This document shows positions 1 through 10,596 of a DNA stretch of 64,000 nt, in pieces (position 1 is the stretch's first letter; every line of letters begins with the position of its first letter). Below the pieces are notes generated by a model. The model was not told the origin of the DNA and ran no database searches. It saw only the letters and a program-made list of their open reading frames with translations. The stretch is from Tupaia tana (Eukaryota; Chordata; Mammalia; Scandentia; Tupaiidae), in assembly GCA_026018925.1 (NCBI GenBank), contig JAKSZU010000009.1, positions 34,828,583 to 34,892,582 on the forward strand, given 5' to 3'. The translations under genes were made by a program, and so were the position numbers.

Positions 1-32
1 ATAATGTATACATAGATAAAAAACACCACATT

Positions 33-115
33 GGGCTCGGCCTTGTAGTGCAGTGGTTAAGCTCTGTGCATGGGGAGTCAGATCGCACATGACTGCTTTG
101 CTTGAAAAACGTGCC

Positions 116-152
<37 letters not shown>

Positions 153-278
153 CCCCAAATCCTGATGGGATGATACATGGAGGAAAAAGGATTACAGTGT
201 AACCACATCCCATTTGGGATAGCTTTCTCTCTCTCTGGTGAGCACAATCTCTCTCTCTGGCAATAAAAAAAAAAAAAC
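33..278 (+). repeat. SINE-C, full length
   Basis: tRNA-like head (box A region ttgtagtgcagtggttaa), then a (TG)n expansion at 119-149, the body motif aatcctgatgggatg, a CT-rich tract and an A-run. The short direct repeat cacattg on both flanks may be its TSD. Confidence 0.85.
119..149. repeat. (TG)n microsatellite inside SINE-C
   Basis: About 15 TG units replace the short gtgtgtgcgtgcc motif found at this place in other SINE copies. It therefore grew from a SINE-internal seed. Confidence 0.95.
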
Positions 279-373
279 CCACACACATTGTATCCTATAA
301 ATATACATGATTATTATTTGTCAATTGAGAATAAAGAAGAAAAGAAAGAAGACATTTAAAAAAATAAAAACAA

Positions 374-525
374 GGGACCATCAGGTGGAGGGGTGGTTGA
401 GGTGCTGGATGGACTCCCACATGGACAACCTTGGTTCAAGTCCCAAACCTGGCAGCTTGCTTTCTCACTTTCTCTCTCTCTGGCCAAATAATAGTAATAA
501 TAATAATCAAGAGAAAATAAAATAA
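374..525 (+). repeat. SINE-D, short form
   Basis: A single tRNA-like head (caggtggaggggtggttgag ... box B ggttcaagtcc), then tggcagcttgctttctcact and a CT-rich tail ending in ggccaaataa. It lacks the long body of types A-C. Confidence 0.85.
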
Positions 526-756
526 TTCTAAAACAATAAAATAAAATTAAACAAGCAGAAAAAGTCCCTGTCCTGAGCGAGAACTAAAGAGTTTCTCCTG
601 GAGTTTTCTGTTCATGCAGAGGCTTGCTTGAGTTTTGGGCTATGTTCTGTTTAGGCTGGGTGATATTGCAGGGTAAACTCACCATCAATTCAGTGACACT
701 TTGTATTCTGCTTTTTACCCCCATCTAACTGCTAGTGTTTACTTTTCAGTGTTTTT

Positions 757-1034
757 CTTTTTTCTTTTTTCTAAGAGAGATTTTTTCTATAGAGTGCATG
801 TGTTTGCTGGAGAGAGAGAAAAACAGAGAGGCAGAAAGTGAGAAATACCCTCCCCACTTGAGGGGAGGGGAATGGCAACACCACAATCCCTTCTCCTCCA
901 TTCTCCTCTTGGGATTTTCGTCATATATGCACCCATGCCCAGTGTGAGTTTCAAGCTGCCAGGTTTGAGATTTGAACTGCAATTGGCCATGGGGGATTCC
1001 AGCAACACAACCACTATGCCATTTGCTGGCCCTA
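757..1034 (-). repeat. SINE-B, reverse orientation
   Basis: Reads in reverse: T-rich tail, tatagagtgcatgtg, AG tract, ccattctcctcttgggattt, and the tRNA-like head ending at tttgctggccc. A matching flank (acttttcagtgttttt / ccttttcagcattttt) is its TSD. Confidence 0.85.
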
Positions 1035-1235
1035 CCTTTTCAGCATTTTTGTACAGTTGCTCCATGAATTCTGTCTAGATTTTATAGCTGCATTCAGTGA
1101 AAAGACAGGATAGAGTATGTTTACACCATCTTGCTTGGAGCTAAAAGTCCTTTATTTATTTTTCCCTGGAGATTAGAAGTTAAACATTTATCAGTACCCT
1201 ACTGGCTGATTACACCAAGTGTGACTCTCAGGCAC

Positions 1236-1437
1236 TCCTGCCATTTTCTATTGGTATGACTCTGAACAATTAATTACTCTACCAACTCTGTTCCTCAGTA
1301 TCCTCATTTGTAACTTATGAGTATAATAATAATAGTACATACCCCATTGCATTGTTGTAAGGATTAGATGAAATAACGCAGTACCTATAACAGTGCGTGA
1401 CTTGCACTACATGCTCAATAAATGGAAGCTATATTAT
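1236..1437 (+). repeat. MIR element
   Basis: Core and 3' MIR features in order: tcctcagtatcctcatttgt, aggattagatgaaataa, cagtgcgtgacttgc and tgctcaataaatggaagct. Divergence fits an ancient tRNA-derived MIR. Confidence 0.85.
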
Positions 1438-1517
1438 TTTAAAAATAAGAAAAAATTCTCTTTATATCTCAGTCTCTTTAGTGAACTGAAAAGTGTGTAG
1501 TTAGGCAGAAATAAAAC

Positions 1518-1735
1518 CCAGAGATGTGATATAGTGGATTAGAGCTTCAGGTTTTAGGCAGCTGGCCAATTTCCAGTTCAGATACTCACTAGCTACATGA
1601 CATTGGGCAAATCGCTTAACCTTTCTGTGCTAGCAGTAAAATGAGTATAATGATATTGCATACTTCCCAGGGTTATAGGGAGGATTAAAGGAGATAGTAC
1701 ATGAAAAGGGTTAAATAAATACTGGATATTATTCA
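1518..1735 (+). repeat. MIR element
   Basis: Near-complete MIR: atatagtggattagagctt, then ctagctacatgacattggg, cttaacctttctgtgc, aaaatgagtataatgat, ggattaaaggagatag and ttaaataaatactgg, in the standard order. Confidence 0.88.
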
Positions 1736-1819
1736 TATTGTTTCGACCTCACTTAGTAGCTGATATGAGCTAAGCCCTGCATAGCTATTTCATTAATATT
1801 TTATAGGTATTAATGCCTA

Positions 1820-1845
1820 TACACACACACACACACACACACACA
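1820..1845. repeat. (CA)n microsatellite
   Basis: About 13 uninterrupted CA units, with looser CA-rich sequence following. No parent SINE is evident. Confidence 0.95.
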
Positions 1846-2349
1846 TACACACTCTCATACTCACATATATGCACACAGTCTTGGGGTGTTTTGGAACTCA
1901 CTGATAGCACTACCTTCTCTTCCTGAGACACTGTCCAGTCACTTAGTCTCTGTAGCATTGCAGGGCCAGGAGCAACTGTCATGATCTACTTTAAACACTT
2001 GACCTTACTTACTGGACTATAACAAAGAGAAATTAATGAGGACATAGTTAATCTCCCCCGATTGACTAAGGGTGCTGTCGCTTCCTGGTTGTAGTTTGTA
2101 GTCTTCAGTTCTCTTTAAGTTAACAGCTTGTGACTTTGTGTGAGCAGGGCTGACTGCTCACCCTAGCTCTCCTCAGGAACAGCGTGCACATTGTTTCTGT
2201 GGCAAATGGCTGCTGGAGTTAGAGGTTAAGAGAAGTGGTTTTGCTGATGCATTTTTGTGGTTTGTCTAACACTCTTTTTCCATAGCAGCATACTACCTCT
2301 AGTTTTCCTCTTTGGGCATTGTTATATTTTTAGGATTTTTTTCTGTACA

Positions 2350-2376
2350 TTAAAAAAAAAGTTTATTTACTTATTC

Positions 2377-2429
<53 letters not shown>

Positions 2430-2602
2430 CAACACCCTGACAGGGTCTTGACACCACAATTCACCCCAGCTTTAGCCAGTCCAGATTATGGGCACATGAT
2501 GCCTGGAGTACTCAGGGAGGTCTCTGGACATGAACTGGCAACTTTACCATGTGAGTCTGCCTCACAGAACATCATGTTTTACTGCTGCACCACCATCCAG
2601 CC
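2350..2602 (-). repeat. SINE-E, reverse, with (GA)n tail
   Basis: The reverse strand reads gggctggatggtggtgcagc (head), then gttcatgtccagagacctcc, ctggctaaagctgggg and a (GA)n/A-rich 3' end. The (GA)n run is at 2380-2424. Other copies of this body are near 9.7, 19.6, 28.4, 49.6 and 51.1 kb. Confidence 0.8.
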
Positions 2603-2814
2603 CAGTACAGTCTTTTTGATTAAAGAATTTATCAGGAGATGAGTGGGAGAGGCTCAGAAAAAAAGCATTTAATAGACACAGGAATGCATATAGATGGGGC
2701 AAAGTTTTTGTGGAACAGCATACCACAACAGAGTGAGAAAAGAGGGATGTTGCTGGTATATCTCGAGAGAGAAAGAGAAAGAGATAGAAAGAAAAGAGCA
2801 AAAACTGAAGGGAC

Positions 2815-2990
2815 ATATCATAGTATTGTGTTCTTTGTTGAAAACAATGACTATGGTAATATCCCTGATTTGATTATCACACACTGCATGCATACTTTGA
2901 AAGTCCATATTGTACCTCACAAAGATGTATAACAATTAAATGTAAACAAGAAGTTATTTAAAATAAAATTAAAAATAATAAAACCAACAA
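2815..2990 (+). repeat. Old L1 3' end fragment
   Basis: The run aatgactatggtaatatc ... tgtacctcacaaagatgt ... acaattaaatgtaaac followed by A-rich sequence resembles the 3' end of old L1 elements. Only the terminus is present. Confidence 0.55.
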
Positions 2991-3147
2991 AATAAAGTTT
3001 TCTCAAAGAAGAAAAACAGTAATAAGAAAGATCACATTCTAAAGCTTTGATGAAGGGTAGCTATACTATTTGATATTCAAAGCAGTGGGAGTAATGCTTT
3101 TAAAATGATTTGACACTGTTCTGTGGGCTTCCAGCTTCTGCTCCCTT

Positions 3148-3300
3148 TAGGGAGACAGCATGGTTTAGCAAATAGAGCTCTGGGCTGGCAGAAAAAATGA
3201 TGTCACATATCTGCCCCTCCCTTTCTTGAAGTCATAGGGCAAGTCACACCACTGCTCTGGGGCTCAGTTTCTGTCATTCGAATACACCAAGGTAAGGGGC
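3148..3300 (+). repeat. MIR fragment
   Basis: agcatggtttagcaaatagagctctgg resembles the MIR 5' end, followed by agtcatagggcaagtcacac and ctctggggctcagtttctgt. The 3' third is lost or too diverged to see. Confidence 0.65.
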
Positions 3301-4229
3301 CACAGCAGCAGAGATGAGCTAAGGCTTCCAATGGAGCAGACGGATACCAGTAACTGCAGATGAAAAGCTCAACAACTAACCGGCAAGAGTACATGATGCC
3401 TGCTGGGCCCCTGCTGGGGAAACAAGGGATTTAAGGAGCTGATTTCTAGCCAGTTGCCTTTGCTCTTCCTCCCTTGGGCTGGTGGAAGTGCTGGAAACAT
3501 GAGTTCTCTGTGATACACAGAAGTTTGAGCCAAATGATTACTGAGGCCTCCAAAATTTGGGGATTATCATGAGAAGGACTGGGGTAAAGCAGGTGCAGGA
3601 ATATTGCTGAAGCTGCTGCTGTTAGGCTTGGAGGCCCCAGGCAGGAGGAACAAAAATCGAGTCATTTAATCTAGCAGTTTTTGTTTCCTTATTTCTGAAA
3701 TGGAGATAAGAATACCGCCTTGATTTAGTGTTCAGGTGTTTGTCAGGAGTGAGTGGAATAGCTGCTGTAGTAGCACTCCCGAGCAGAAAGACAAGCCATA
3801 TCAAGGTCCCATTTGGGAAAATTGGTTCCTTCCCTGGCCTTCCCACTCTGGGCACCAGAATCTTAATTGCATTTGCCAGGTGGAGTCCGTGCAATTCAAC
3901 TAACAGTACTTGAACACAATAAAAAGACTTGGCTGAAAATGATTCAATGTAGGTGAGGATTATATATAATCTAGTGTAATTTCAGATGAAGTATAATTAT
4001 CTGCGTCAAACCACAGATCTTATATTGCCAGGTTCTAATGTTAGTTTATAATTTCCTCTTGACTAAGGAATTGGGGAAGATCCTTAGCTTTTGTGGTTAA
4101 GAAACTGTTAGCTTCTGGTATATTCTGAATGTCTAGCCTTTTTCTCCATGTCTGAGTTCTATAGAGGCTCTTCTGCATGTCTTACACTGTTTCTGTCTCA
4201 TGCCAACCTGCACAAAAATGAGTGGGGTT
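3301..4229. other. Repeat-poor stretch
   Basis: No young repeat or convincing exon. A MIR-like scrap may lie at 3660-3750 (gtttccttatttctgaaatg). Open frames here are under 100 codons and show no family similarity that I recognise. Confidence 0.5.
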
Positions 4230-5005
4230 TTTGTTATTCTTTTGGGTACTAAGACACTCATTAATACATATGGGAAATTCACAGTCATTCAGCAAACATT
4301 CATTGTGTTGGCAATGTGCCACATACAAGCTGGAGAGTTGAATACAGAACATTTTTTGAAAAGAATTATTTTATTTCACTTTATTTATTATGATTTGTTT
4401 TAATTTGACCAGAGAAAGACAGAGAGAGAGGCAGAGACAGAGAGAAAGACAGAGAAAAGTGAGAAAGCAAACTACCAGGTCTGAGACTCAAACTTCAGTC
4501 AGCCATATGGGAGTCTAGTGTCTTTAACCAGCACACCACCTGCTGGTTCCCAGAGATTTTTCTTTTTAACGTTTCTATCCTTTAGGAACTTAGAGTTTAG
4601 TAGAGGAGTCAATTAAAGTAATGAGATATGTACTCTGGTCATTTTGTGGAGGGTACTAGGAGAGCCTAACATAGTTCGGGGTATAGATGAGGCTGGTGCC
4701 AGGAAAGTTGCCATCTGAGCTGAGAGTCTAAGGAGAGTTGAAGGAGTAATTGGAATTTCCCTAGAGAAGGTGACTGGGAGAGAAATTTTCCAGGCAGAGG
4801 AAGCATCATGTGCTAAGGCATTGGAGACCCTAGCATCTATAGGGAGCTGCAATAACTTGGTTGGTTCAAGAGTAAGGACTAAAGGATGGTATGATGTGAG
4901 ATGAGACTGGGGGAACAAGTAGGACCTGGGACATAATGCTGGTGAACAACTGGAAATAGTGATGGGTTTTAAGTAGCAAATAACATGATCAGATTTTGTG
5001 GGGTT
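4230..5005 (+). repeat. Ancient dispersed repeat, unnamed, interrupted by SINE-D
   Basis: Begins with cattcagcaaacattcattg and continues after the SINE with ggcagaggaagcatcatgtg and catgatcagattttgtgg. The same consensus (ttattgagcacctactatg ... ggaaggcttt ... ggcagagg) recurs near 7.6, 8.2, 36.5 and 39.5 kb. I cannot name the family with confidence. Confidence 0.55.
4362..4552 (-). repeat. SINE-D, reverse
   Basis: ttaatttgaccagagaaaga, an AG-rich tract, gtgagaaagcaaactaccag and a tRNA-like head ending in caccacctgctggttccc. This is the mirror image of the D copies at 374 and 10302. It splits the ancient repeat around it. Confidence 0.85.
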
Positions 5006-5006
5006 T

Positions 5007-5213
5007 TATTTACTTATTTTTAATTAAAAATAATTTTTAGACAGGCTTTCGCTGTATTACAATCCTTCTGCCTCAGCCTCCCAAGTAGCTGGACTGTAGG
5101 TGCATGCCACCATGCAAAGCTTTTAGGGTGGGCTTGGAATTGAACCTGGGCCTCCCATGTTACTTCAACCTTCATAGTAGCAGTGTTGATCAGTGCATGC
5201 TACCATGGCTGTA
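5007..5213 (-). repeat. SINE-F: tRNA+7SL composite, reverse (copy 1)
   Basis: In sense (minus strand) a tRNA-like head runs from cagccatggtagcatgc to box B-like ggttcaattccaagccc. It is followed by an Alu/7SL-like segment: gcatggtggcatgcacct, acagtccagctacttggg, aggctgaggcagaagga, then directly acagcgaaagcctgtct and an A-rich end. The middle of the 7SL Alu domain is missing. The same structure occurs at 16113-16379 and 32331-32643. Confidence 0.72.
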
Positions 5214-5651
5214 CAGGTTTGTGTTTCTGAGATGAAGCTAGCTCTTTCTCTTTGAGAAAGAGCACAGTGCATCACACACATGAAATGTGGCAGAAACCCA
5301 GTTTCCATCCAGGAGATGGCATGGCGATTGGCTATAACATAGTAGTAGTAGGGATGGAGATTCAAACTTGGTCCAACAGTGGTCTCAGGGCAGTATTAAC
5401 TAAGTGCTGCAGTGATCAAGGCATGAGGACTGAGAAAGGGCTCTGAGTTTGTCTCAAAGGAAATTACTGGTACCAGGACTAAGGGTATGGATAACAGGAA
5501 GTGATGATGGCAGTGTTTTCATATGCAGAGTTCAAGAGAGCTACGAAAAGGTGCAATATACTGAGGTCGAGGCCATGACAGTTAATTTCTTATGTTGATT
5601 TGCTAGTATGAGAGAGCATAAACTGGTGTTTCTGCTTTATTTGGCCTATAA

Positions 5652-6238
5652 AACATTGCAAACATTTTTATTTTTTGAGAGGTTTTCGCTATAGGGCGCG
5701 TGCACTCGCCAGACAGACAGAGAGAGACATAGAGACAGAAAGCGAGAAATCACCCCCAGGGGGGATGGTCACGCTGCAATCCCTTCTCCTCCATTCTCCT
5801 CTTGGGATCTTGGGCACGCACGCACACGTGCCCAGCGTGAGTTTTTTTTTTTTTTTTTTTTTTTTTGAGAGGTTTTTCGCTATAGGGCGCGTGCGCTCGC
5901 CAGACAGACAGAGAAAGACATAGAGACAGAAAGCGAGAAATCACCCCCCAGGGGGGATGGTCACGCCGCAATCCCTTCTCCTCCATTCTCCTCTCGGGAT
6001 CTTGGGCACGCACGCACACGCGCCCGGCGTGAGTTGTAAGCCACTGGGTCCGAGACGCGAACCGCGGTCGACTACGTGGGAGTCCAGCGACATAGCCATT
6101 ACGCTAACTGCTGGTTCCCAGCCCCCCAGCGTGAGTTTTAAGCCACCGGGTCCAGGACGCGAACCACGGTCGACTACGTGGGAGTCCAGCGACATAGCCA
6201 TTACACTCACTGCTGGTTCCCAACATTGCAAACATTTT
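5652..6238 (-). repeat. SINE-A with intact TSD, containing a second SINE-A
   Basis: Perfect 17-bp direct repeats aacattgcaaacatttt (5652-5668 and 6222-6238) bound the insertion. The outer copy is interrupted at 5831-6138 by a second SINE-A in the same orientation. Intact TSD, CpG-rich body and long T-run indicate a recent insertion. Confidence 0.95.
5845..6124 (-). repeat. Inner SINE-A nested in SINE-A
   Basis: Flanked by the 14-bp repeat cccagcgtgagttt at 5831-5844 and 6125-6138, which belongs to the outer SINE body. The T-run (A tail of the reverse copy) partly overlaps the TSD. The tRNA-like head ends in ctgctggttccc. Confidence 0.93.
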
Positions 6239-6261
6239 GAGTCAACAATAAAAATCCTAGA

Positions 6262-6530
6262 GGGGCCAGTTCTGTAGCACAACTGTTAGGTACTACACAG
6301 AGGAAGCCAGATCCCACATGGCCACGTAAGATTCAAGTCCTGGCAGCTTGAAAAACATACCTTGCATGCCTAGAATCCGAATGGATGGAGTATTGGAGGA
6401 AAAAAAGACTGCTATGACAGGCCCCATTGAGGGAGCCTCTCTTTCGTGTGCATGCATGTACCCTCTGACATTGAGAGAGAGAGAAAAAGTTCTGTCCTAA
6501 AAACAAAACCAAACAAATAAACAAAAAACT
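6262..6530 (+). repeat. SINE-C
   Basis: Head ggggccagttctgtagcaca, box B-like gattcaagtcctggc, body ttggaggaaaaaaagactgc, ending gtaccctctgacattg and an A/C-rich tail. Confidence 0.83.
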
Positions 6531-6957
6531 CAGGAGCTATTATATTGTAATAATCCAAATTTCTGGTTGGTTTCTCTTGCAAAACCAGATGCTCTGACAA
6601 CACTGGGCCTGCATTAGTTCATATTGGTCAGTGGCAGCTGAGTAGCTGCTGCCTCCTGTAGATATGGTGCTTGCTTTCCAACCCATGACAGACCTACCCT
6701 GCTCATCCTGTATGCGTATGCACTCACATTCAGCTCTTACACTCTTACTGGCCAGTGTGGGCTGTGGGTTTGTAATCCCCAGGTTAGCTCAAGCCTGGCT
6801 GCTTTATTCAGGCAGCTGGATTGTTCATACAGGATGGTCTTTCTCTTCAGTGAGGAGGCTAAGTCGTCAAGCTGAGAATAAAGGAAATGAAGGACAGATC
6901 AGGTTTCAGGAAGGGTGACTGCACTTTCAAATGCTGTCTTCGTAATAAACATACTGG

Positions 6958-7110
6958 ATGTGCCCTGTAGTGCTGTGGTTAAGCGCTGTGCAGAGGGAGC
7001 AGGCTCTCGGGGTCTCATGTAGTTGACTATGGTTTGCAGCCAGGCCCTGTCGGGGGATTCTCTCTTTCTATAGTACACATACATATGCAATCTGGGGAGA
7101 AAAAAAGGAT
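6958..7110 (+). repeat. SINE-C, internally deleted
   Basis: Head gccctgtagtgctgtggtta joins a shortened body (gccaggccctgtcggggg). Flanking repeats aataaacatactgg / aacaaacatactagg are its TSD. The loss lies inside the TSDs, so the source RNA or the DNA later lost the middle. Confidence 0.8.
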
Positions 7111-7289
7111 AACAAACATACTAGGTTTTAAAAAAAACTTCTTTAAGTATGAAACTTCTCAAAGGCCTTTCATAAAATATTCCTTACTGTTCCGTATTAT
7201 GACTATTGTTTACATGGACTTCCTTCCCACTCATCTTGCGAACCTATTGTGGTAGAACAGTGCCTTTTCTTTGACTGTGGGTCTGAAAT

Positions 7290-7445
7290 AATAGGAGGTG
7301 TTGAACACATCTATATGTTTGTTGAAAGGGGGAAAATTAGGGGTATGGAATAAGACTACCCCTCAGGTTTGTTGTGGGACCAGATGAGAAAATGTACATC
7401 AGCATGCATGGCACAGAGCATAGCAGATAATGGACACTTAAATCA
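7290..7445 (+). repeat. MIR fragment
   Basis: 3' part of MIR: gtttgttgtgggaccagatg, gcatggcacagagcatagca and gataatggacacttaaat. It is diverged and lacks the 5' tRNA-like part. Confidence 0.5.
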
Positions 7446-7624
7446 GTTTTTTTCTTCCTGCATATGAAAGGGCTTAAAGAGCAGACAGACAGTAAAGCTG
7501 GTTGCGTTCCTTCCCTTTCCCCATCTCTGATGTCGACATTCCTGAGAAATTCACTTTTGACCATGGTAACAGGGCTTTACATGCAGCCCCTCTCACTTAG
7601 CAGGGCGCATGATTATGCATTCAG

Positions 7625-7940
7625 TCCACTGATGGTGTATTACACACACACAGTGCCTGAGCTAGGCACTGCTGAGATACCAGAGGTGAGATCCATTCCC
7701 TGCCTCTTTCTTTTTTGCCTGGTGGGGGAGATTAGACACTCATTCAAGGAACTCTATATATGAAAAGCAAACTATTCTTTGTGTCACAAGAGAGGACAGG
7801 CAAAATGCCCTAGCTATGTCACAGAGGAGGGAAGAGTCTCAAATAGTTGAGGAAATCAGGGAAGGCTTTCTGGAGTAGGTGCTAACAGAGGGAATAAGAA
7901 AGGATAGAATTTCAGCATGTGGAGAAAGTCTGTGGAGGCA
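7625..7940 (+). repeat. Ancient dispersed repeat (same unnamed family as 4.2 kb)
   Basis: agtgcctgagctaggcactg, then agacactcattcaagg, gaaatcagggaaggctttct and ggagtaggtgctaacagagg follow the order seen in the copies at 8.2 and 39.5 kb. Confidence 0.5.
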
Positions 7941-8164
7941 GTTCTCTACCTGCACAAAAATTTTCCGTTGGAATTACGCCTAATTGTCAAACGTCTTTTG
8001 AAAATCTAAGCAAGTAGATACACTGCTTCTTCCTTTACCAGTGCTCTAATTACTCTCTTAAAGAACTCTATAGATGCATGATGAGAAAACAACTAAAACC
8101 TCAAAGTATGACACTTAATTAGGTCATGCCACCAGACTTATTTGAAATATTGAACTGGTATAAT

Positions 8165-8500
8165 TTCTTTGCTTATAACTGACCATTTGGCAAATGCTTA
8201 TTGAGCATCTATTATGTGGCAACCATTGGCACTATTACAAGATACTGTGGCATATTAAAATGAATACAGTATGGGCTGTGGCTCAAAGAGCCTCTAATCT
8301 ATTGAGACAGGTATGAAAACCATCTAATGTGCTAACTAGTTTGATGGGGTCTGATCAGAGTGCTGTAAGTGTGCAGAGGAGGGAGTGAAGAACTGTATCT
8401 GTAGAACTATATTTATATCTTGAAGGAAGATATCACAAAGAAGGTGACATTTTTAGTTGGTCTTGAAGAATAAATAGGATTTCTCAAGTCAAAGAAGGGA
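8165..8500 (+). repeat. Ancient dispersed repeat (same unnamed family)
   Basis: aatgcttattgagcatctat tatgtgg, then gagcctctaatctattgaga, gatcagagtgctgtaagtg, aaggtgacatttttagttgg and cttgaagaataaatagg. It is a more complete representative of the family. Confidence 0.55.
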
Positions 8501-8554
8501 GAAGAGAATGAATTATTATTAATCAGATCTAGGAGCTTTGCACTTAGCCTTCAG

Positions 8555-8975
8555 TGAAACCTTGTGGTCCAGGTATTACGATTTCCATTTTTTTCTTGAG
8601 AGGATTTTGCTAAAGGGGCGTGTGCTTGCCAGAAAGATAGAGACAGAGAGACAGAAAGCAAGAAATCACGCCCCAGGGGGGGGGATGGCCACGCCGCAAT
8701 CCCTTCTCCTCTATTCTCCTCTCGGGATCTTGGGCACGCACGCACATGCACTGGCGTGAGTTTAAGCTACCAAGTCCAGGACTCGAACAGTGATCGACTA
8801 CATGGGAGTCCAGCAACATAGTCATTATGCCAACTGCTGGTCCCTTACTATTTCCATTTTGCAGATGAGGAAATTGAATCTGAGATAGAATAAGTGACTC
8901 ACCTAAGGTCACACAGCTAGTCAATGTCAGAGTTAGGCTTTGAACTCACACCTTTCTGGCTCCACTATGTCAAGA
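8555..8975 (-). repeat. MIR, reverse, split by a SINE-A
   Basis: After the SINE the reverse MIR core is clear: ttttgcagatgaggaaattg, aggtcacacagctagtcaat and ttgaactcacacctttctgg. Flanking MIR sequence is duplicated as the SINE TSD (tacgatttccatttt / tactatttccatttt). Confidence 0.85.
8592..8844 (-). repeat. SINE-A, reverse, inserted in MIR
   Basis: cttgagaggattttgctaaa, acgccccaggggggggatgg, ccattctcctctcgggatct and a head ending in ccaactgctggtccc. A TSD derived from the MIR lies on both sides. Confidence 0.9.
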
Positions 8976-9674
8976 TACCTTCATGAAGAAGGAGCAGGGG
9001 CCAGTGGAATTGTGGAAAGTTATTCCAGGCAGAAGAAAAAGCTTTGCTTGAGATCGACAGGATTTGGATCATCAGGGTCTTACTTCAGCTATGACCATGA
9101 CTGCCTAACTTTGGAACACTTTAAGAATGATTATCTCCTCTTAGACCTGCTGTTGAAATCAAGGTTGTTTAGTGTCCGCTTATATTAGCTGCAACATTCA
9201 GTTCAACAGCATTTATTGACTGAATTGGTTGCAACACAAGGGATTTGGGCTATTTGACCATCTTCAAAATCATCTGTACAGTGATAGATTGGAACAATTT
9301 TCAGAAGATTCACTTCAGCTCTTCAGGTAGCTAGTGTCATCAGATTGATTATGCCATTTCCCAGTCCTTACAGAGACATAGCCTTGAAAGTAAACGCCGA
9401 AGGGACTTATTTTTCAAGAGGAATCTCTCTTGAAAGTACAAAATGTTATAAATTTAATAACATCTTAAATTCTTTCCTGAACAAGAGGTGGTTCGAATAA
9501 ATAGATATGTAAATAGATAAAATGATAGGAAAAACATATCTATATTTATAAACTCACACAAATTAATATATACATACATGAGTAATTCACTAATCAGAAT
9601 TTGTACAATGACTTTACTGATAAAAATGACCACATAGCAAAGCCTGCTATAGTAGCTCCCCTTTCCTCATTTAA

Positions 9675-9897
9675 AAAATTTTGGTTTTTCTTTTTCCATG
9701 AGAGAGAGAGACATTCCCAACAGAGTCCTAATGCCAAGATCCATCCCCAGCCTCAGCCAGTCCTGGATCATGGGACACATGGACCTGGCAGGTTCAGGAG
9801 GTCTCCAGATGCAAACTTGGAACCTTCTCATGTGGATCACCCTTACAGAGCTTTGTGTTACTGCTGTGTTAACCACTGTGTCACCATTCAGCCCCCT
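9675..9897 (-). repeat. SINE-E, reverse
   Basis: AG tract, cccaacagagtcctaatgcc, cagcctcagccagtcctgga, caggaggtctccagatgcaa and a tRNA-like head ending near caccattcagcccc. Same body as the copy at 2350. Confidence 0.82.
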
Positions 9898-10301
9898 TCT
9901 TTCACCTTTTAACAAACAGAAACGTTTCCCTTTTCTCTTTCAAGCAAATGAAATGTTTGGCTTAAGGACTGATGAAAAGAAAAATATGTAACTCTGAGAA
10001 TTTTGCTGATGAAAACACACCAAATGGTCGGAGGCAGTAACTTCAGTGCCCCAGGTAGTAGTATAATACCCTAGACCCACACAGTTGAAGAACTTCCTTA
10101 CATGCTTCTGGTTTAATGCTTTGGAGTGATGCTTGTGTGCACACACATGCACTCCCAAATTGCCAAGCCTCCTCAGTTCTTATCTAAAATAATGTTTAAC
10201 TATATCCTTTCCTTTCTGTTTGATTAGCTGTCATCCTAGCCCAAAGCATCACCATAGTACACCTATGCTATTATAATGGTCTTTTAAACATTTCAGTTTC
10301 T

Positions 10302-10445
10302 AGGCCTGCAGATGGAGTGGTGGTTAAGGGTGCTGGACTCCCACATGGCCAACTGTGGTTCGAGTCCCAGATCTGGTGGCTAGATTTCTCACTTCCTCTC
10401 TGTCTCTTTCTCTCACTCTATTCCTCTGTGGCAAAATTAAAATAA

Positions 10446-10477
<32 letters not shown>
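10302..10477 (+). repeat. SINE-D with (GATA)n tail
   Basis: gcctgcagatggagtggtgg head, box B ggttcgagtcc, ctggtggctagatttctcac and a CT-rich tail, then aaataaa grading into seven to eight GATA units (10447-10476). The A-rich tail has evolved into a tetranucleotide microsatellite. Confidence 0.88.
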
Positions 10478-10596
10478 AGTGAAAGAAAATAATTCTTTAA
10501 AAAACAAACAAAAGTTGCTATTTCTGATTTTTGTTGTTTCTAGCTGTTTTAAAATCCATCCCTGTATAGCTTTTCAAAACTATAGAAAAATGGTAG

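Noticed and set aside
9000-9190. Possible MIR at 9.0-9.2 kb
   Set aside because: Weak resemblance (ggatttggatcatcagggtc, gaccatgactgcctaacttt), too diverged to claim as a feature.
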